Source of the DNA: Saprospiraceae bacterium
Lineage (GTDB): Bacteria; Bacteroidota; Bacteroidia; Chitinophagales; Saprospiraceae
DNA: 32,547 nt
Direction: 5' to 3'
Assembly: GCA_027080725.1 (NCBI GenBank)
Contig: JALWRC010000002.1
Span: 1 to 32,547, forward strand
Position numbers and translations under genes: made by a program. Below are positions 14,479 through 22,805 of the stretch, piece by piece (position 1 is the first letter of the stretch; each line of letters opens with the position of its first letter). The notes beneath the pieces were generated by a model, which had not been told where the DNA came from, ran no database searches, and saw only the letters and a list, made by a program, of their open reading frames with translations.

Positions 14479-14769
14479 AGATTATTTTCATTTTGTCCAT
14501 GTTTTTCGATTTAATGAGGGTATTACAAACATGGATTTCTTTGAGTCCTTGCCCCTTTGCGAGCAAGAATCTTTTATTGAACATTTATCACAAAACGAAG
14601 TCAAGTACCAGGCTCCAAAAGCTGGGAAACATCCCATTTGTATATTTGAGTGCATTTCATAATACACACTTCTATTGGAGAAAGGGAATGGTAAATACAA
14701 CCCCTTTTGACCGAAAGGGAGAAAAGTCATGGCGTACATTGATATCATAGGTGCTAAATTTGCCACGAC
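14479..14769. other. Unassigned region beside the higA relic
   Basis: No recognisable gene on either strand. It includes one copy of the dispersed repeat (GTGCATTTCATAATACACAC, 14650-14669). It may hold debris of lost accessory genes. Confidence 0.4.
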
Positions 14770-15000
14770 ATATTCTCCGATTAATGTTTGAATCGAAATG
14801 CCTTTTTCTGCATTTACCTTTCTAATCATTGATAGACTGAGTTTGCGTTCTCCATTCAATATTACACTCACACGGCTTCTTTATGCAAGTTGCCTTTTCA
14901 ATTCACTCTTTTTCATGCCGAGTTGATCAATTCTAAATAAAATGGCCTCGATTGGGTCGGGTGGTTCAATCGGGTAGTTCTTAATCGTATATGCTATTCA
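14770..15000 (-). pseudogene. HigA-type XRE antitoxin relic with in-frame TAA
   Basis: On minus, from 14985, the translation is IKNYPIEPPDPIEAILFRID then QLGMKKSELKRQLA, followed by TAA at 14883-14881, then in the same frame RSRVSVILNGERKLSLSMIR and KVNAEKGISIQTLIGEY. This is the HigA pattern (YPIxxPDPIEAI, then SRSRVSxVLNGxRxLSLxMIRxL). Serine TCA to TAA would explain the stop. The N-terminal part is missing; a stop lies in frame at about 15001-15003. No HigB toxin is present upstream, where only ~130 bases remain before the next gene. Downstream of 14770 the frame runs on to 14488 in sequence I do not recognise. Confidence 0.75.
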
Positions 15001-15132
15001 TCTCATCCACATCACAAATCCCCTGAATAGGCACAATTCATTTCCGAAATTGTGTATTGGTTAACACTTGCTGATAGTCCTGTCGTTAGCTATGAATAAG
15101 TACAACTTGTGCCTTTTCACATTTGCTTTTCC

Positions 15133-15774
15133 TCAATCCCAAAACTTAGAAGGATTAATAAAGAAAACGGTATCAATGAAATAAAGAATGCCTTCTGCTG
15201 TAATTACATTTTCATCGTGCAAATCTTCAATAATCAGCCCCAGGCTCTTATTTTCGTAATCATGTCGTCTTATATTATCAAACCCATTAGCTGCCATAAA
15301 CTTTTTGACTTCGTTCAAATCGGTCATTTCGTCTGCTTTGATGAATGCTTGCTTCACTACTGCATATAATATATTATCCGACAGGTGAAATCCCAAAAGA
15401 GTGTAAGCTGTATCTGCAAAAAAGTAATTGTGCAGTAGCAAATTAAAAAAATAATCTTCCCATGAGGCATAATATATGGAAGTATTCAGCTTTATAACTG
15501 CATTTTCCCCAGCGATGTACACTTATTGCTCAGCTCCACTAGCAATAAAACGCTCTTCCGGGATATTCTCTATCAATAAATTGCTATATTGAGCAAACTC
15601 AATCAACTTCTCTTTTTCTCGCGCTTTGTTTTGGTGTTTTTCTTCAGCCATTGGACTTGTTTTCTTGCCACTGCTAAGCTGACCGGTGACTGTTTGGATA
15701 AGCGCATCATAGCTAGCGCCGCTCTTTCCCGAAATGAGATCTTGTAATTCATTTTTTATTTGTTTGGTATTCAT
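15133..15774 (-). pseudogene. Kinase-like protein gene with one in-frame TAA
   Basis: The frame starts at MNTKQIKNELQDLISGKSGA (15774), runs 83 residues to EERFIASGAEQ, meets TAA at 15525-15523, and continues for 129 codons from VYIAGENAVIKLNTSIYY to the stop at 15133. Both halves are in one frame, and the sense GAEQ-x-VYIAGENAVIKL reads naturally across the stop, so AAA (Lys) to TAA is a likely cause. The C-terminal part SLGLIIEDLHDENVI then LYFIDTVFFI resembles the catalytic loop (D-x-H-x-x-N) and metal-binding Asp of kinase-like folds, as in polyvalent kinase proteins of Bacteroidota mobile elements. GTG at 15522 could restart translation of the C-terminal half. Function unknown. Confidence 0.72.
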
Positions 15775-16195
15775 TATAATATAGTGAAGCCTATTTATTC
15801 TATCTGTTTGCAATTATGATTTTATCTAAATAGATGGTTTCCCACGACTTATTAAAATTTCTTACACAATTCAAAGTTGTAAAATTAACAATACTGTGAT
15901 CTAACTCCCGGAAGTAATTAATTATCTTTAACTATTTCCCATTGTTTTGATTCTCCGGAACGGTGTTATCCTATAACAACTTTGATCATATCTCTATCTT
16001 TGTATGCAAATATCTTATCAAGATATTCCTCTCACACAATCAATTTATTCATAACGCGAATATAAACAAAAACTATCAAAAATTGTAAAAAATGCAAGTT
16101 TCGATAATTTTGCTTTACCTTTTATCAATATAATAACACTGAGATTTTCAAGAACCAACAACTTACTAATAAGCCCTATTTCATCCGCTTTCTTC
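15775..16195. other. AT-rich intergenic region
   Basis: 421 bases with no gene I can support. A plus-strand TATCTTTG box lies at 15995-16002. Just after it is AATATCTT (16009-16016) inverted against AAGATATT (16020-16027). No open frame follows on plus, so this could be an orphan promoter or a small RNA gene. GTTAT/ATAAC at about 15965-15976 is another short dyad. Confidence 0.35.
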
Positions 16196-17653
16196 CTACT
16201 CTTCCTCTTCCTCCTCCCTCAAATCCCTCACTCTGGGGATAAAACCGAGGATTGCGGCGACGAGGAGCAGGAATAGTGCTGTTGCTCCGAGTGTGATGTA
16301 TAAGTTATAATCAACCATTTCATACCAAAAATCCTTACTCCAATACCACCCCATCGCAAGGAGGGCCATCAAGAGCATGCGAAGGATCAATCGCCCCGGG
16401 ACTTCCCGCAGGACGTACCGGATGACCAGATAAAAACCACCTGTCATCATGAGTATCTGGGTCAGGAAGGTCGCCCGGGCGGCTCCATATGCCTTCCATT
16501 GGGGAATCCACCAGAGGTTGAGTGCGACATTGAGCAATGCGCCGGTCAGGTAGAGGTAGTTGACGCGACGGACTTCCCCTTTGGCGAGGAGGAGCGCACC
16601 GAGAATGTAAGAGATAGCCGATGCGGCAAATCCCAACATCAACATCCCCAAGAGTTGGCCCCAATAAGGGGTGGCGTGGGTGTAGAGGAGCGTCATAATC
16701 TCCTGCCGGAACAACATCACCATCAGCGTCAGCCCTATCCCACCGCTCCACAATATCCCGACGCTGAGTTCGAATAATCCCCTTATGGGCTTCCGCTCGC
16801 GAAACATGCGCGCGAACATCGGCAAGAGCAGGGCGGCGAATAGGTAAGCAAACATATTGGCCGTCTCGAGAAGGCGAAAAGCCGCGGCGTAAACGCCCGC
16901 CTGATAGTCCCCGTCCGGGAGCATTCGCTTGATCATAACGCTGTCCATACGCGTGTATATCGTCGAGAGGAAGAGCACCAAAGCGTAGGGCAGACTCTGC
17001 TTCAAAATCACCATTAAGGTGGGCTTGGATATCCGGAATTTTAAGCCCCGCAGGTGGGGCCACAGCACGAACAAGGCGACCAAAACCGTCAGTAGCAAAG
17101 AGGCCGTCTGCGCCCCGATAAACCAATATATCGTAAAATGAATGCGGTGCGGAAGCCCCCAAAGGCAAATACCGCAAATCAATATCATCCACGCTTTGTC
17201 GAGTACGGACAAAATGCTGTCAGTTCGGTACCTTCCGATGGCGGCGATATTGGCCCGGAGATAAAAGAGATAGGATATGATGATTTGGTTGAAGGCCAGC
17301 ATTAAGATAATGGGAATGAGCACTCCGCGGAACCCGAAAGCAATTCCCCCGATGGTGACCGCTACGAGGTAAAACAGCGCCAAAACCCCTTTCAAGGTCA
17401 AAAACTGTGGGAAGTATTTGGCGAGGAGTTTAGGGTGTTTGGAAATGTGCTGAGCGGTATAATTTTGGATTCCGAAATCATTGATAATCTGAAACAGATA
17501 AACGAAACTCAAAAGAGCAGCATAATATCCGCCGTACACATCCGGACCGAGGACATTTTGCACCGTTCGATCCACCCCAAAGATGTAGAAGGGCTTAATC
17601 AACAGATTGAGCAAAATTACTAAAGCGATATTGAGGGTAAATGCTTTTTTCAT
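16196..17653 (-). CDS. Polysaccharide/lipid-linked oligosaccharide flippase (MATE/Wzx-like)
   Basis: A 485-residue very hydrophobic protein with about 12-14 predicted membrane segments. The first is MKKAFTLNIALVILLNLLIK; the conserved early motif GPDVYGGYYAALLSFVYLFQ resembles the start of polysaccharide biosynthesis/flippase family members. Repeated blocks such as MDSVMIKRMLPDGDYQAGVY and AAAFRLLETANMFAYL are typical of the MOP superfamily, where the Asp-Gly-Gly loop follows helix 7. It ends in a run of glutamates. Inferred role: flipping an undecaprenyl-linked or similar oligosaccharide across the inner membrane. It starts 27 nt after the polA stop, so cotranscription is likely. The substrate cannot be told. 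Confidence 0.85.
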   Translation of the reverse strand: MKKAFTLNIALVILLNLLIKPFYIFGVDRTVQNVLGPDVYGGYYAALLSFVYLFQIINDFGIQNYTAQHISKHPKLLAKYFPQFLTLKGVLALFYLVAVTIGGIAFGFRGVLIPIILMLAFNQIIISYLFYLRANIAAIGRYRTDSILSVLDKAWMILICGICLWGLPHRIHFTIYWFIGAQTASLLLTVLVALFVLWPHLRGLKFRISKPTLMVILKQSLPYALVLFLSTIYTRMDSVMIKRMLPDGDYQAGVYAAAFRLLETANMFAYLFAALLLPMFARMFRERKPIRGLFELSVGILWSGGIGLTLMVMLFRQEIMTLLYTHATPYWGQLLGMLMLGFAASAISYILGALLLAKGEVRRVNYLYLTGALLNVALNLWWIPQWKAYGAARATFLTQILMMTGGFYLVIRYVLREVPGRLILRMLLMALLAMGWYWSKDFWYEMVDYNLYITLGATALFLLLVAAILGFIPRVRDLREEEEEE

Positions 17654-17680
17654 CCTATTACGACCATTATCGTGTCATCA

Positions 17681-20470
17681 TCAATGGGCCTCCAGCCAGT
17701 TCTCCCCGGTACCCATATCCACTTTGATCGGGACGAGAAGACCGGGCAGGGCTTGCTCCATTTTCTCTTTGACCAAGGCCTTTAGCGCCTCCAATTCATC
17801 CCGCCGGACGTCAAATACGAGTTCGTCATGCACCTGTAAGAGCATCTTGGATTCGAATCCCTCCTCTTTCATGCTTTTTTGGATATCGATCATCGCCACC
17901 TTGATCATATCGGCCGCTGACCCTTGGATGGGAGAGTTGATCGCGTTGCGCTCTGCGGCATTTTTGACGACATTATTGCGCGAGTTGATGTCGCGCAAGT
18001 AGCGCCGCCGCCCTTTGAGGGTCTCCACATATCCATGCTCGCGGGCGAAGGCAATCGTCTTATCCATATAGGTGCGGATGCCGGGAAATTTTTCGAAATA
18101 ACTATCTATGATCTCCTTGGCCTCCGTCCGGCTTATATCCAATGCCTGTGACAAACCGAAGGCGGATTGGCCGTAGGCGATCCCAAAGTTGACGGCTTTG
18201 GCTTTTCGTCGCATTTCGGGCGTCACCTCACCGGGCGGTACGCCGAAAACACGCGCTGCGGTGGTCCTGTGGATATCTTCCCCCTGCCGGAAAGCCGCGA
18301 TCATCCCCTCATCTTCGCTCATATGCGCCAACAACCTCAACTCGATCTGCGAATAATCCGCAGCGAGAAGCAGGTATCGGTCATCGCGGGCGACAAAAGC
18401 CTTGCGAATCTTCCTTCCGCGCTCCGTTCGGATGGGGATATTTTGGATATTGGGATTCATCGAACTCAGCCGTCCGGTCGAGGCGATGGTCTGACTAAAG
18501 GTCGTGTGGATTCGCCCCGTCTTGGGATTGACCAATGCGGGAAGGGCATCCACATAAGTCGATTTGAGCTTCGTCAGCTCCCGGTACTCCAATATATCCC
18601 CTATGATGGGATGCTTGTCTTTGAGCTTTTTTAGGACCTCTTCCCGGGTCGAGTACTTTCCCGTCTTTGTCTTGGGGCCCTCGTACTCGATTCTCAACCG
18701 GCGAAACAACACCTCCCCCACTTGTGCAGGGGAACTGATATTAAATTCGACCCCGGCACGACGGTAAATCGACGACATAATGTGGTTAATCTCTTCGGCC
18801 AACTCCACCGAATAGGCTTTCAGAAAGTCCACATCTAAGCGAATGCCTTCCAGCTCCATATCTGCCAAAACCGGCATCAGGGGCAATTCGATCTCCTCCA
18901 ATATAGTCGTCTGCTCGCGCTCTTCCACCATCTTATGCATGATGGGTTTCAGGCGAAGGGTGATATCGGCATCCTCCGCTGCATAAGTGCACAACACCTC
19001 CGGATCAATGGAGCGCATACTCTTCTGTCGCGGTCCCCGCTTGCCGATGAGTGACTCGATGTGAATCGGCTCATACTGCAGATAATTTTCCGCCAGGATA
19101 TCGAGCTTGTGTCGTCGCTCCGGATCCGCTAAAAAATGGGCAATCATGGTGTCGTAATACGGGGGTTGGAGCTCGATACCGGCCGTTCGGAGCACTTTGA
19201 TATCAAACTTTGCATTGTGTGCGATTTTTAAGCTATTCTCATCTGCGAAGAGGGGCTTGAATGCGTCCAAAACCCGCATTGCCGCCGCTTTATCCTCCGG
19301 AACAGGGACAAAATACCCGGTGTTTTCCGCACTGCTGAAAGACATCCCCAATAATTCGTCTTGCAAGGTATCCAAACCCGTCGTCTCCGTATCAAATGCC
19401 CACTCCCGGGCCTTCATTAGCTGCTTTACGAGCGCCTCCATTTTGTCCGGGGTATCCACGCATTGATAGTCCTGTTTATCCTTGTCATAGTGCGATTTTG
19501 AAAGGACGGGAGCGCCCTCCGACCCCATTGGAAAGAGGGAGAGTTGGTCTCCGGGTTTTGGAGCGGCAGCCGCCGGCTCCTCATTGTAAATCCGCCTCAG
19601 GAAAGAGCGGAACTCGAGTTCCTCGAGCAATTTTTTCAATTGCTCATCGTCCTTGGGGCCGAGGAGCAATTTTTCGGGATTAAACTCGACGGGGACATCG
19701 AGGATGATGGTCGCCAGCTTCTTGGAGATAAAGGCATTTTCCTTGTCCTGCTCCAATTTTTCCTTCAGCTTTCCTTTAATTTCGTCGATATGGTCGTAGA
19801 GGTTTTCGATGCTGCCGTATTGGGAGATGAGTTTGGTGGCCGTTTTTTCGCCGACTCCCTTGACTCCGGGGATATTATCGGCACTGTCCCCCATCAAGCC
19901 CAAAATGTCGATAAATTGCCTGGGGTCTTCCAATCCGTATTTCTCCATCACTGTCGCGGGGGTAATCACTTCGGGTGGGTTGCCGCGTTTGGCCGGCTTG
20001 AGCATCTTCACCTTATCCGTCAGGAGTTGCATAAAATCCTTATCCGGTGTGACCATATACACCTCGTAACCCGCTTCTGCAGCCTTCTTGGCCAGGGTGG
20101 CTATGACGTCATCCGCCTCATATCCCTCCGCTTCGAGAATCGGGATATGAAAGGCCTCCACGAGCTTACGGATCCAGGGCTCGGCCAATTTGATATCCTC
20201 CGGAGTCTCTTCCCGGTGCGCTTTGTAGAAGGGAAATTCCTTCGCGCGGAAGCTCTCGGATTTGTGATCAAAAACCACGGCGATATGCGAGGGCTTTTCT
20301 TTTTCCAATATTTCGAGGAGGGCGTTTAGGAACCCGAATACGGCCGAGGTGTTGAGCCCTTTAGAGTTCATCCTCGGATTGCGCAGGAAGGCAAAATAAG
20401 CCCGGAAAATCAACGCATACGCATCGATTAAGAAGAGTCGTTTGTCCTTGTTTTTCGTCGTTTGTGTCAT
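17681..20470 (-). CDS. polA: DNA polymerase I
   Basis: 929 residues with all three domains. The 5' nuclease (1-~290) has LFLIDAYALIFRAYFAF, EADDVIATLA and GDSADNIPGVKGVGEKTA. The 3'-5' exonuclease (~335-520) keeps Asp360 and Glu362 in FDTETTGLD, HNAKFDI (Asp423) and YAAEDADITL, so proofreading should be active. The polymerase has Asp705 in DYSQIELR, the O-helix RRKAKAVNFGIAYG with Phe762, and His881-Asp882 in VHDELVFDV. The key numbers coincide with E. coli Pol I. A QLSLF pentapeptide at 309-313, in the linker between the nuclease and exonuclease domains, fits the sliding-clamp binding consensus. It lies between an outer-membrane-like gene (51 nt upstream) and the flippase gene. Confidence 0.98.
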   Translation of the reverse strand: MTQTTKNKDKRLFLIDAYALIFRAYFAFLRNPRMNSKGLNTSAVFGFLNALLEILEKEKPSHIAVVFDHKSESFRAKEFPFYKAHREETPEDIKLAEPWIRKLVEAFHIPILEAEGYEADDVIATLAKKAAEAGYEVYMVTPDKDFMQLLTDKVKMLKPAKRGNPPEVITPATVMEKYGLEDPRQFIDILGLMGDSADNIPGVKGVGEKTATKLISQYGSIENLYDHIDEIKGKLKEKLEQDKENAFISKKLATIILDVPVEFNPEKLLLGPKDDEQLKKLLEELEFRSFLRRIYNEEPAAAAPKPGDQLSLFPMGSEGAPVLSKSHYDKDKQDYQCVDTPDKMEALVKQLMKAREWAFDTETTGLDTLQDELLGMSFSSAENTGYFVPVPEDKAAAMRVLDAFKPLFADENSLKIAHNAKFDIKVLRTAGIELQPPYYDTMIAHFLADPERRHKLDILAENYLQYEPIHIESLIGKRGPRQKSMRSIDPEVLCTYAAEDADITLRLKPIMHKMVEEREQTTILEEIELPLMPVLADMELEGIRLDVDFLKAYSVELAEEINHIMSSIYRRAGVEFNISSPAQVGEVLFRRLRIEYEGPKTKTGKYSTREEVLKKLKDKHPIIGDILEYRELTKLKSTYVDALPALVNPKTGRIHTTFSQTIASTGRLSSMNPNIQNIPIRTERGRKIRKAFVARDDRYLLLAADYSQIELRLLAHMSEDEGMIAAFRQGEDIHRTTAARVFGVPPGEVTPEMRRKAKAVNFGIAYGQSAFGLSQALDISRTEAKEIIDSYFEKFPGIRTYMDKTIAFAREHGYVETLKGRRRYLRDINSRNNVVKNAAERNAINSPIQGSAADMIKVAMIDIQKSMKEEGFESKMLLQVHDELVFDVRRDELEALKALVKEKMEQALPGLLVPIKVDMGTGENWLEAH

Positions 20471-20521
20471 GTGGATTCTATATGCATTTTAGGTCCGGAA
20501 GGAGGGTTTGGCATGAAATGG

Positions 20522-21244
20522 TTAATAATAGAAGAAATAGAGAGAAAAGGAGGCAAAAGTCCCAAGCGTTTTGTCGACCCCGTCCGCCACTTCGTGAATT
20601 GCGGCAAATCCCGGCCATTTCAAACCCGGTTGTATGCCCGCTTTGATAATCGGGGACAGACCGATATGAGGCAAGAAATACATCTGATACCCGAGGCCAA
20701 AGTCGATTTTAAAATTGAGCCCGTTATGCTTCTCACCGGCCGGATCGATACGTTTGTGGTGCCAGACGACGGCAGGGGTACACTGCAGAAATAAGCTCGT
20801 CTTCCAGCGCTTGGTCTTACCATCCATCGGCGGGGCATCCAGCCAAGGATTCAGCTTGATGGGATGGAAGGGAAAAAAGGTCATATCCACTTCGAAACCC
20901 AGAGTTTTATCCGTATATCGGAAGGTCGTATCTCTTCCGGACAGCCGGGTGGAGGATTGGAGGAGGTAGAGCCCCGGCGCCATCCCAAAATTGTATCGCA
21001 CGTGCTCAAACCAATAGCTTATCCCCGCCCCGGCATAATGCTCCAAAACCTTATGGTCGCTCCGGAAATACTCCGATGCAGAGTTATTCCACGCAGGGGC
21101 GGACTGATAGTGGTATATCGCCTTCGCTCCGGGTTGAGCCCATAAGAACAATGGAAGAAGGGCGATACACCCGGCCCATAATAAGGTAGCGATCTCTTTT
21201 CTGTAGGAGGTATGAAATGGTCGAATCATGGTTTTTATTGACAT
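20522..21244 (-). CDS. Secreted/outer-membrane beta-barrel-like hypothetical protein
   Basis: A 240-residue protein with an N-terminal signal segment (IATLLWAGCIALLPLFLWAQ followed by PGAKA). The true start may be the Met at position 6. The mature part has alternating aromatic strands such as GAGISYWFEHVRYNFGMAPG, FEVDMTFFPFHPIKLNPWLD and LNFKIDFGLGYQMYFLPHIG, and ends in SLYFFYY. A terminal aromatic residue and this strand pattern suit a small outer-membrane barrel. I recognise no specific family. It is the first gene of the minus-strand unit with polA and the flippase gene; the likely -7 box is at 21365-21372. Confidence 0.6.
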   Translation of the reverse strand: MSIKTMIRPFHTSYRKEIATLLWAGCIALLPLFLWAQPGAKAIYHYQSAPAWNNSASEYFRSDHKVLEHYAGAGISYWFEHVRYNFGMAPGLYLLQSSTRLSGRDTTFRYTDKTLGFEVDMTFFPFHPIKLNPWLDAPPMDGKTKRWKTSLFLQCTPAVVWHHKRIDPAGEKHNGLNFKIDFGLGYQMYFLPHIGLSPIIKAGIQPGLKWPGFAAIHEVADGVDKTLGTFASFSLYFFYY

Positions 21245-21364
21245 TTATCTTATCTGAACAGGTCCGGTTTTGGACGGTATCCGGCGCCCTCCCGGAAAGA
21301 GGCTCTTCACAATTGTGGAAAATCACTCGACAAAATCCCGGATATCCATTCCGCTTTTCTCCGA

Positions 21365-21372
21365 CAAAGATA
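21365..21372 (-). promoter_or_regulatory. Candidate -7 box for the 21244-16196 unit
   Basis: On minus this is TATCTTTG (TAnnTTTG), about 120 nt ahead of the first ATG. A well-spaced -33 TTG is not obvious. Confidence 0.45.
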
Positions 21373-21513
21373 ACAGCATCCCAAAGAGGGTTATTGTTTT
21401 TCGCACAAATATTACGACATTGCCCATACGACCTTCATCTGCCAAGGACTAAATCAGTTCCCCTTCATCTTCGAAAAGGGAGACTTCAAATGGAATGTAT
21501 CCCCCTTCTCCTT

Positions 21514-21796
21514 GATGTGTGTATTGTAAGATGCACTATTACGACTTGTACGCCTTGGTGCCACAGGTTTAAGTAGTATAGCCTGTGCCACTTTAGCGGT
21601 AGGGATACACTCTTTATCTAGCTGAGTATTACCCTAATGAAATTCCCTACAGTTAAAGCAACATACCCCCCCCTCTCCTTCATCATAAATATTTATATGA
21701 TGTACAGATTGAATATGAAGGAGTAGAGCCTGTGCCGCTGTGGCGGTAGGGATGGGGGTGAGGTTGTAAAAAAGTGCATTTTGTAATACACACATC
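21514..21796. repeat. Segment bounded by 23-bp inverted repeats
   Basis: GATGTGTGTATTGTAAGATGCAC (23 bases, 21514-21536) is inverted against 21774-21796 with 20 of 23 matches. The interior has no coding capacity and carries the 27-base direct repeat pair at 21580 and 21727. No clear target duplication is seen. It could be a decayed small mobile element or two inverted copies of a dispersed repeat. Confidence 0.6.
21580..21753 (+). repeat. Direct repeat pair, 27 bases each
   Basis: AGCCTGTGCC..GCGGTAGGGAT occurs at 21580-21606 and 21727-21753 with three differences, 147 bases apart. The second copy has a short stem, CCGC-TGTG-GCGG; the first has lost one pair. Confidence 0.7.
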
Positions 21797-21830
21797 CACA
21801 CCCCATCCACCCCAATGAGCTAAAATGCCT

Positions 21831-21838
21831 TATATTTG
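21831..21838 (+). promoter_or_regulatory. Candidate -7 box for the PASTA-ddl unit
   Basis: TATATTTG fits TAnnTTTG and lies about 105 nt before the PASTA gene ATG. Confidence 0.45.
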
Positions 21839-21944
21839 CGTTTATTATAATATTTTGCTTTGTGCCGAAAGTGAAACATAAACGATTTGACCCCTTTCTG
21901 CGCAAGGCCAACTGATAAAACAGCAGTCCAAGCATCGACCTATC

Positions 21945-22790
21945 ATGGCAAAAACAAAAGAAACTTCAAAGGGAACGCTACGTCGCATCCTTGCATTTTT
22001 AAAACAACATTATCTCATCAGGAATATCCTGTATTTGTTTCTGACAGCTGTATTTCTGTTGCTTTTACTTAAATTCGCCTTAAACATGTACACCCATCAC
22101 GGGGAGCGAATTGAGATGCCGGAGCTCTTGGACAAATCCTTGAGCGATGTTCAAAAAATCGCAGACAAATACCACTTTGATGTCATCCTTTACGACTCTG
22201 TTCAAATTGTCGGCAAACCCGGTGGAATCGTCTTAACCCAAAATCCACCTACCGGCTCCTATGTGAAGAGTGGAAGAAAAATCTATTTGACGATTTCCAA
22301 GTATAACGCGGATCGATTTCCCGTCAAGTTACTGCCTACCCTTTACGGGAAAAAATACAGCCTCAAAAGACAAGAAATTCAGGATCGCTTCTCCGTTCAG
22401 ATGAAAGTAAAGGGCTACAAATACGACCCGGGGCCCATAGATCACATTCTGGAGGTCTATTATCACAATCGTCCTATCATCAATCGACGGGGACGCAACC
22501 TCAAAGTACAGATTGCCAAGGGCGACACCTTGGAAGTGGTGCTCTCCAAACACGGAGGTGGTGAAGTACCCATCCCGGATTTACATTGCAAGCCCCTCGC
22601 CGAAGCTAAATTCCTCATCGAGTCGTTAAAACTTAAAGTGGGCAAGGTCAACCATATGGGTTTCGTAGATGACCCGTCAACGGCCTATGTGGTCTCCCAA
22701 TTTCCTTCTTTCAAAAGCGGAGAAAAGATCCCGATGGGGGCTTATATGGACCTCTCCATCACACAAGAAAAACCATCAGACTGTCCATAA
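21945..22790 (+). CDS. Membrane-anchored PASTA-domain protein
   Basis: 281 residues: a basic cytoplasmic N-terminus, one membrane helix at about 24-46 (LIRNILYLFLTAVFLLLLLK), then three extracytoplasmic PASTA-like repeats. The first is at ~55-118 (MPELLDKSLSDVQKIADKY, TQNPPTGSYVKSGRKIYLTI), the second at ~125-200 and the third at ~208-275 (IPDLHCKPLAEAKFLIESL, SQFPSFKSGEKIPMGAYMDL). PASTA domains bind peptidoglycan or beta-lactam-like ligands in Gram-positive kinases and PBPs. Here there is no kinase or transpeptidase domain. It lies 15 nt ahead of the D-Ala-D-Ala ligase gene, which supports a cell-wall role by position. Confidence 0.88.
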   Translation: MAKTKETSKGTLRRILAFLKQHYLIRNILYLFLTAVFLLLLLKFALNMYTHHGERIEMPELLDKSLSDVQKIADKYHFDVILYDSVQIVGKPGGIVLTQNPPTGSYVKSGRKIYLTISKYNADRFPVKLLPTLYGKKYSLKRQEIQDRFSVQMKVKGYKYDPGPIDHILEVYYHNRPIINRRGRNLKVQIAKGDTLEVVLSKHGGGEVPIPDLHCKPLAEAKFLIESLKLKVGKVNHMGFVDDPSTAYVVSQFPSFKSGEKIPMGAYMDLSITQEKPSDCP

Positions 22791-22805
22791 ATCACTACAA
22801 ATATC

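Larger units (their letters stand above)
21245..21944. other. 700-base repeat-rich intergenic region
   Basis: No gene is supported here. The divergent units on each side start from promoters inside it (21365-21372 minus; 21831-21838 plus). Between them lies a 283-base segment with inverted ends and an internal direct repeat, annotated separately. Confidence 0.6.

Noticed and set aside
14493-14750. Plus-strand 85-codon frame
   Set aside because: No recognisable motifs. It lies in a decayed region and crosses a dispersed repeat.
7213-15525. Stop codon reassignment as the reason for interrupted genes
   Set aside because: Both TGA and TAA occur as interruptions, while large core genes are free of in-frame stops and end with the same codons.
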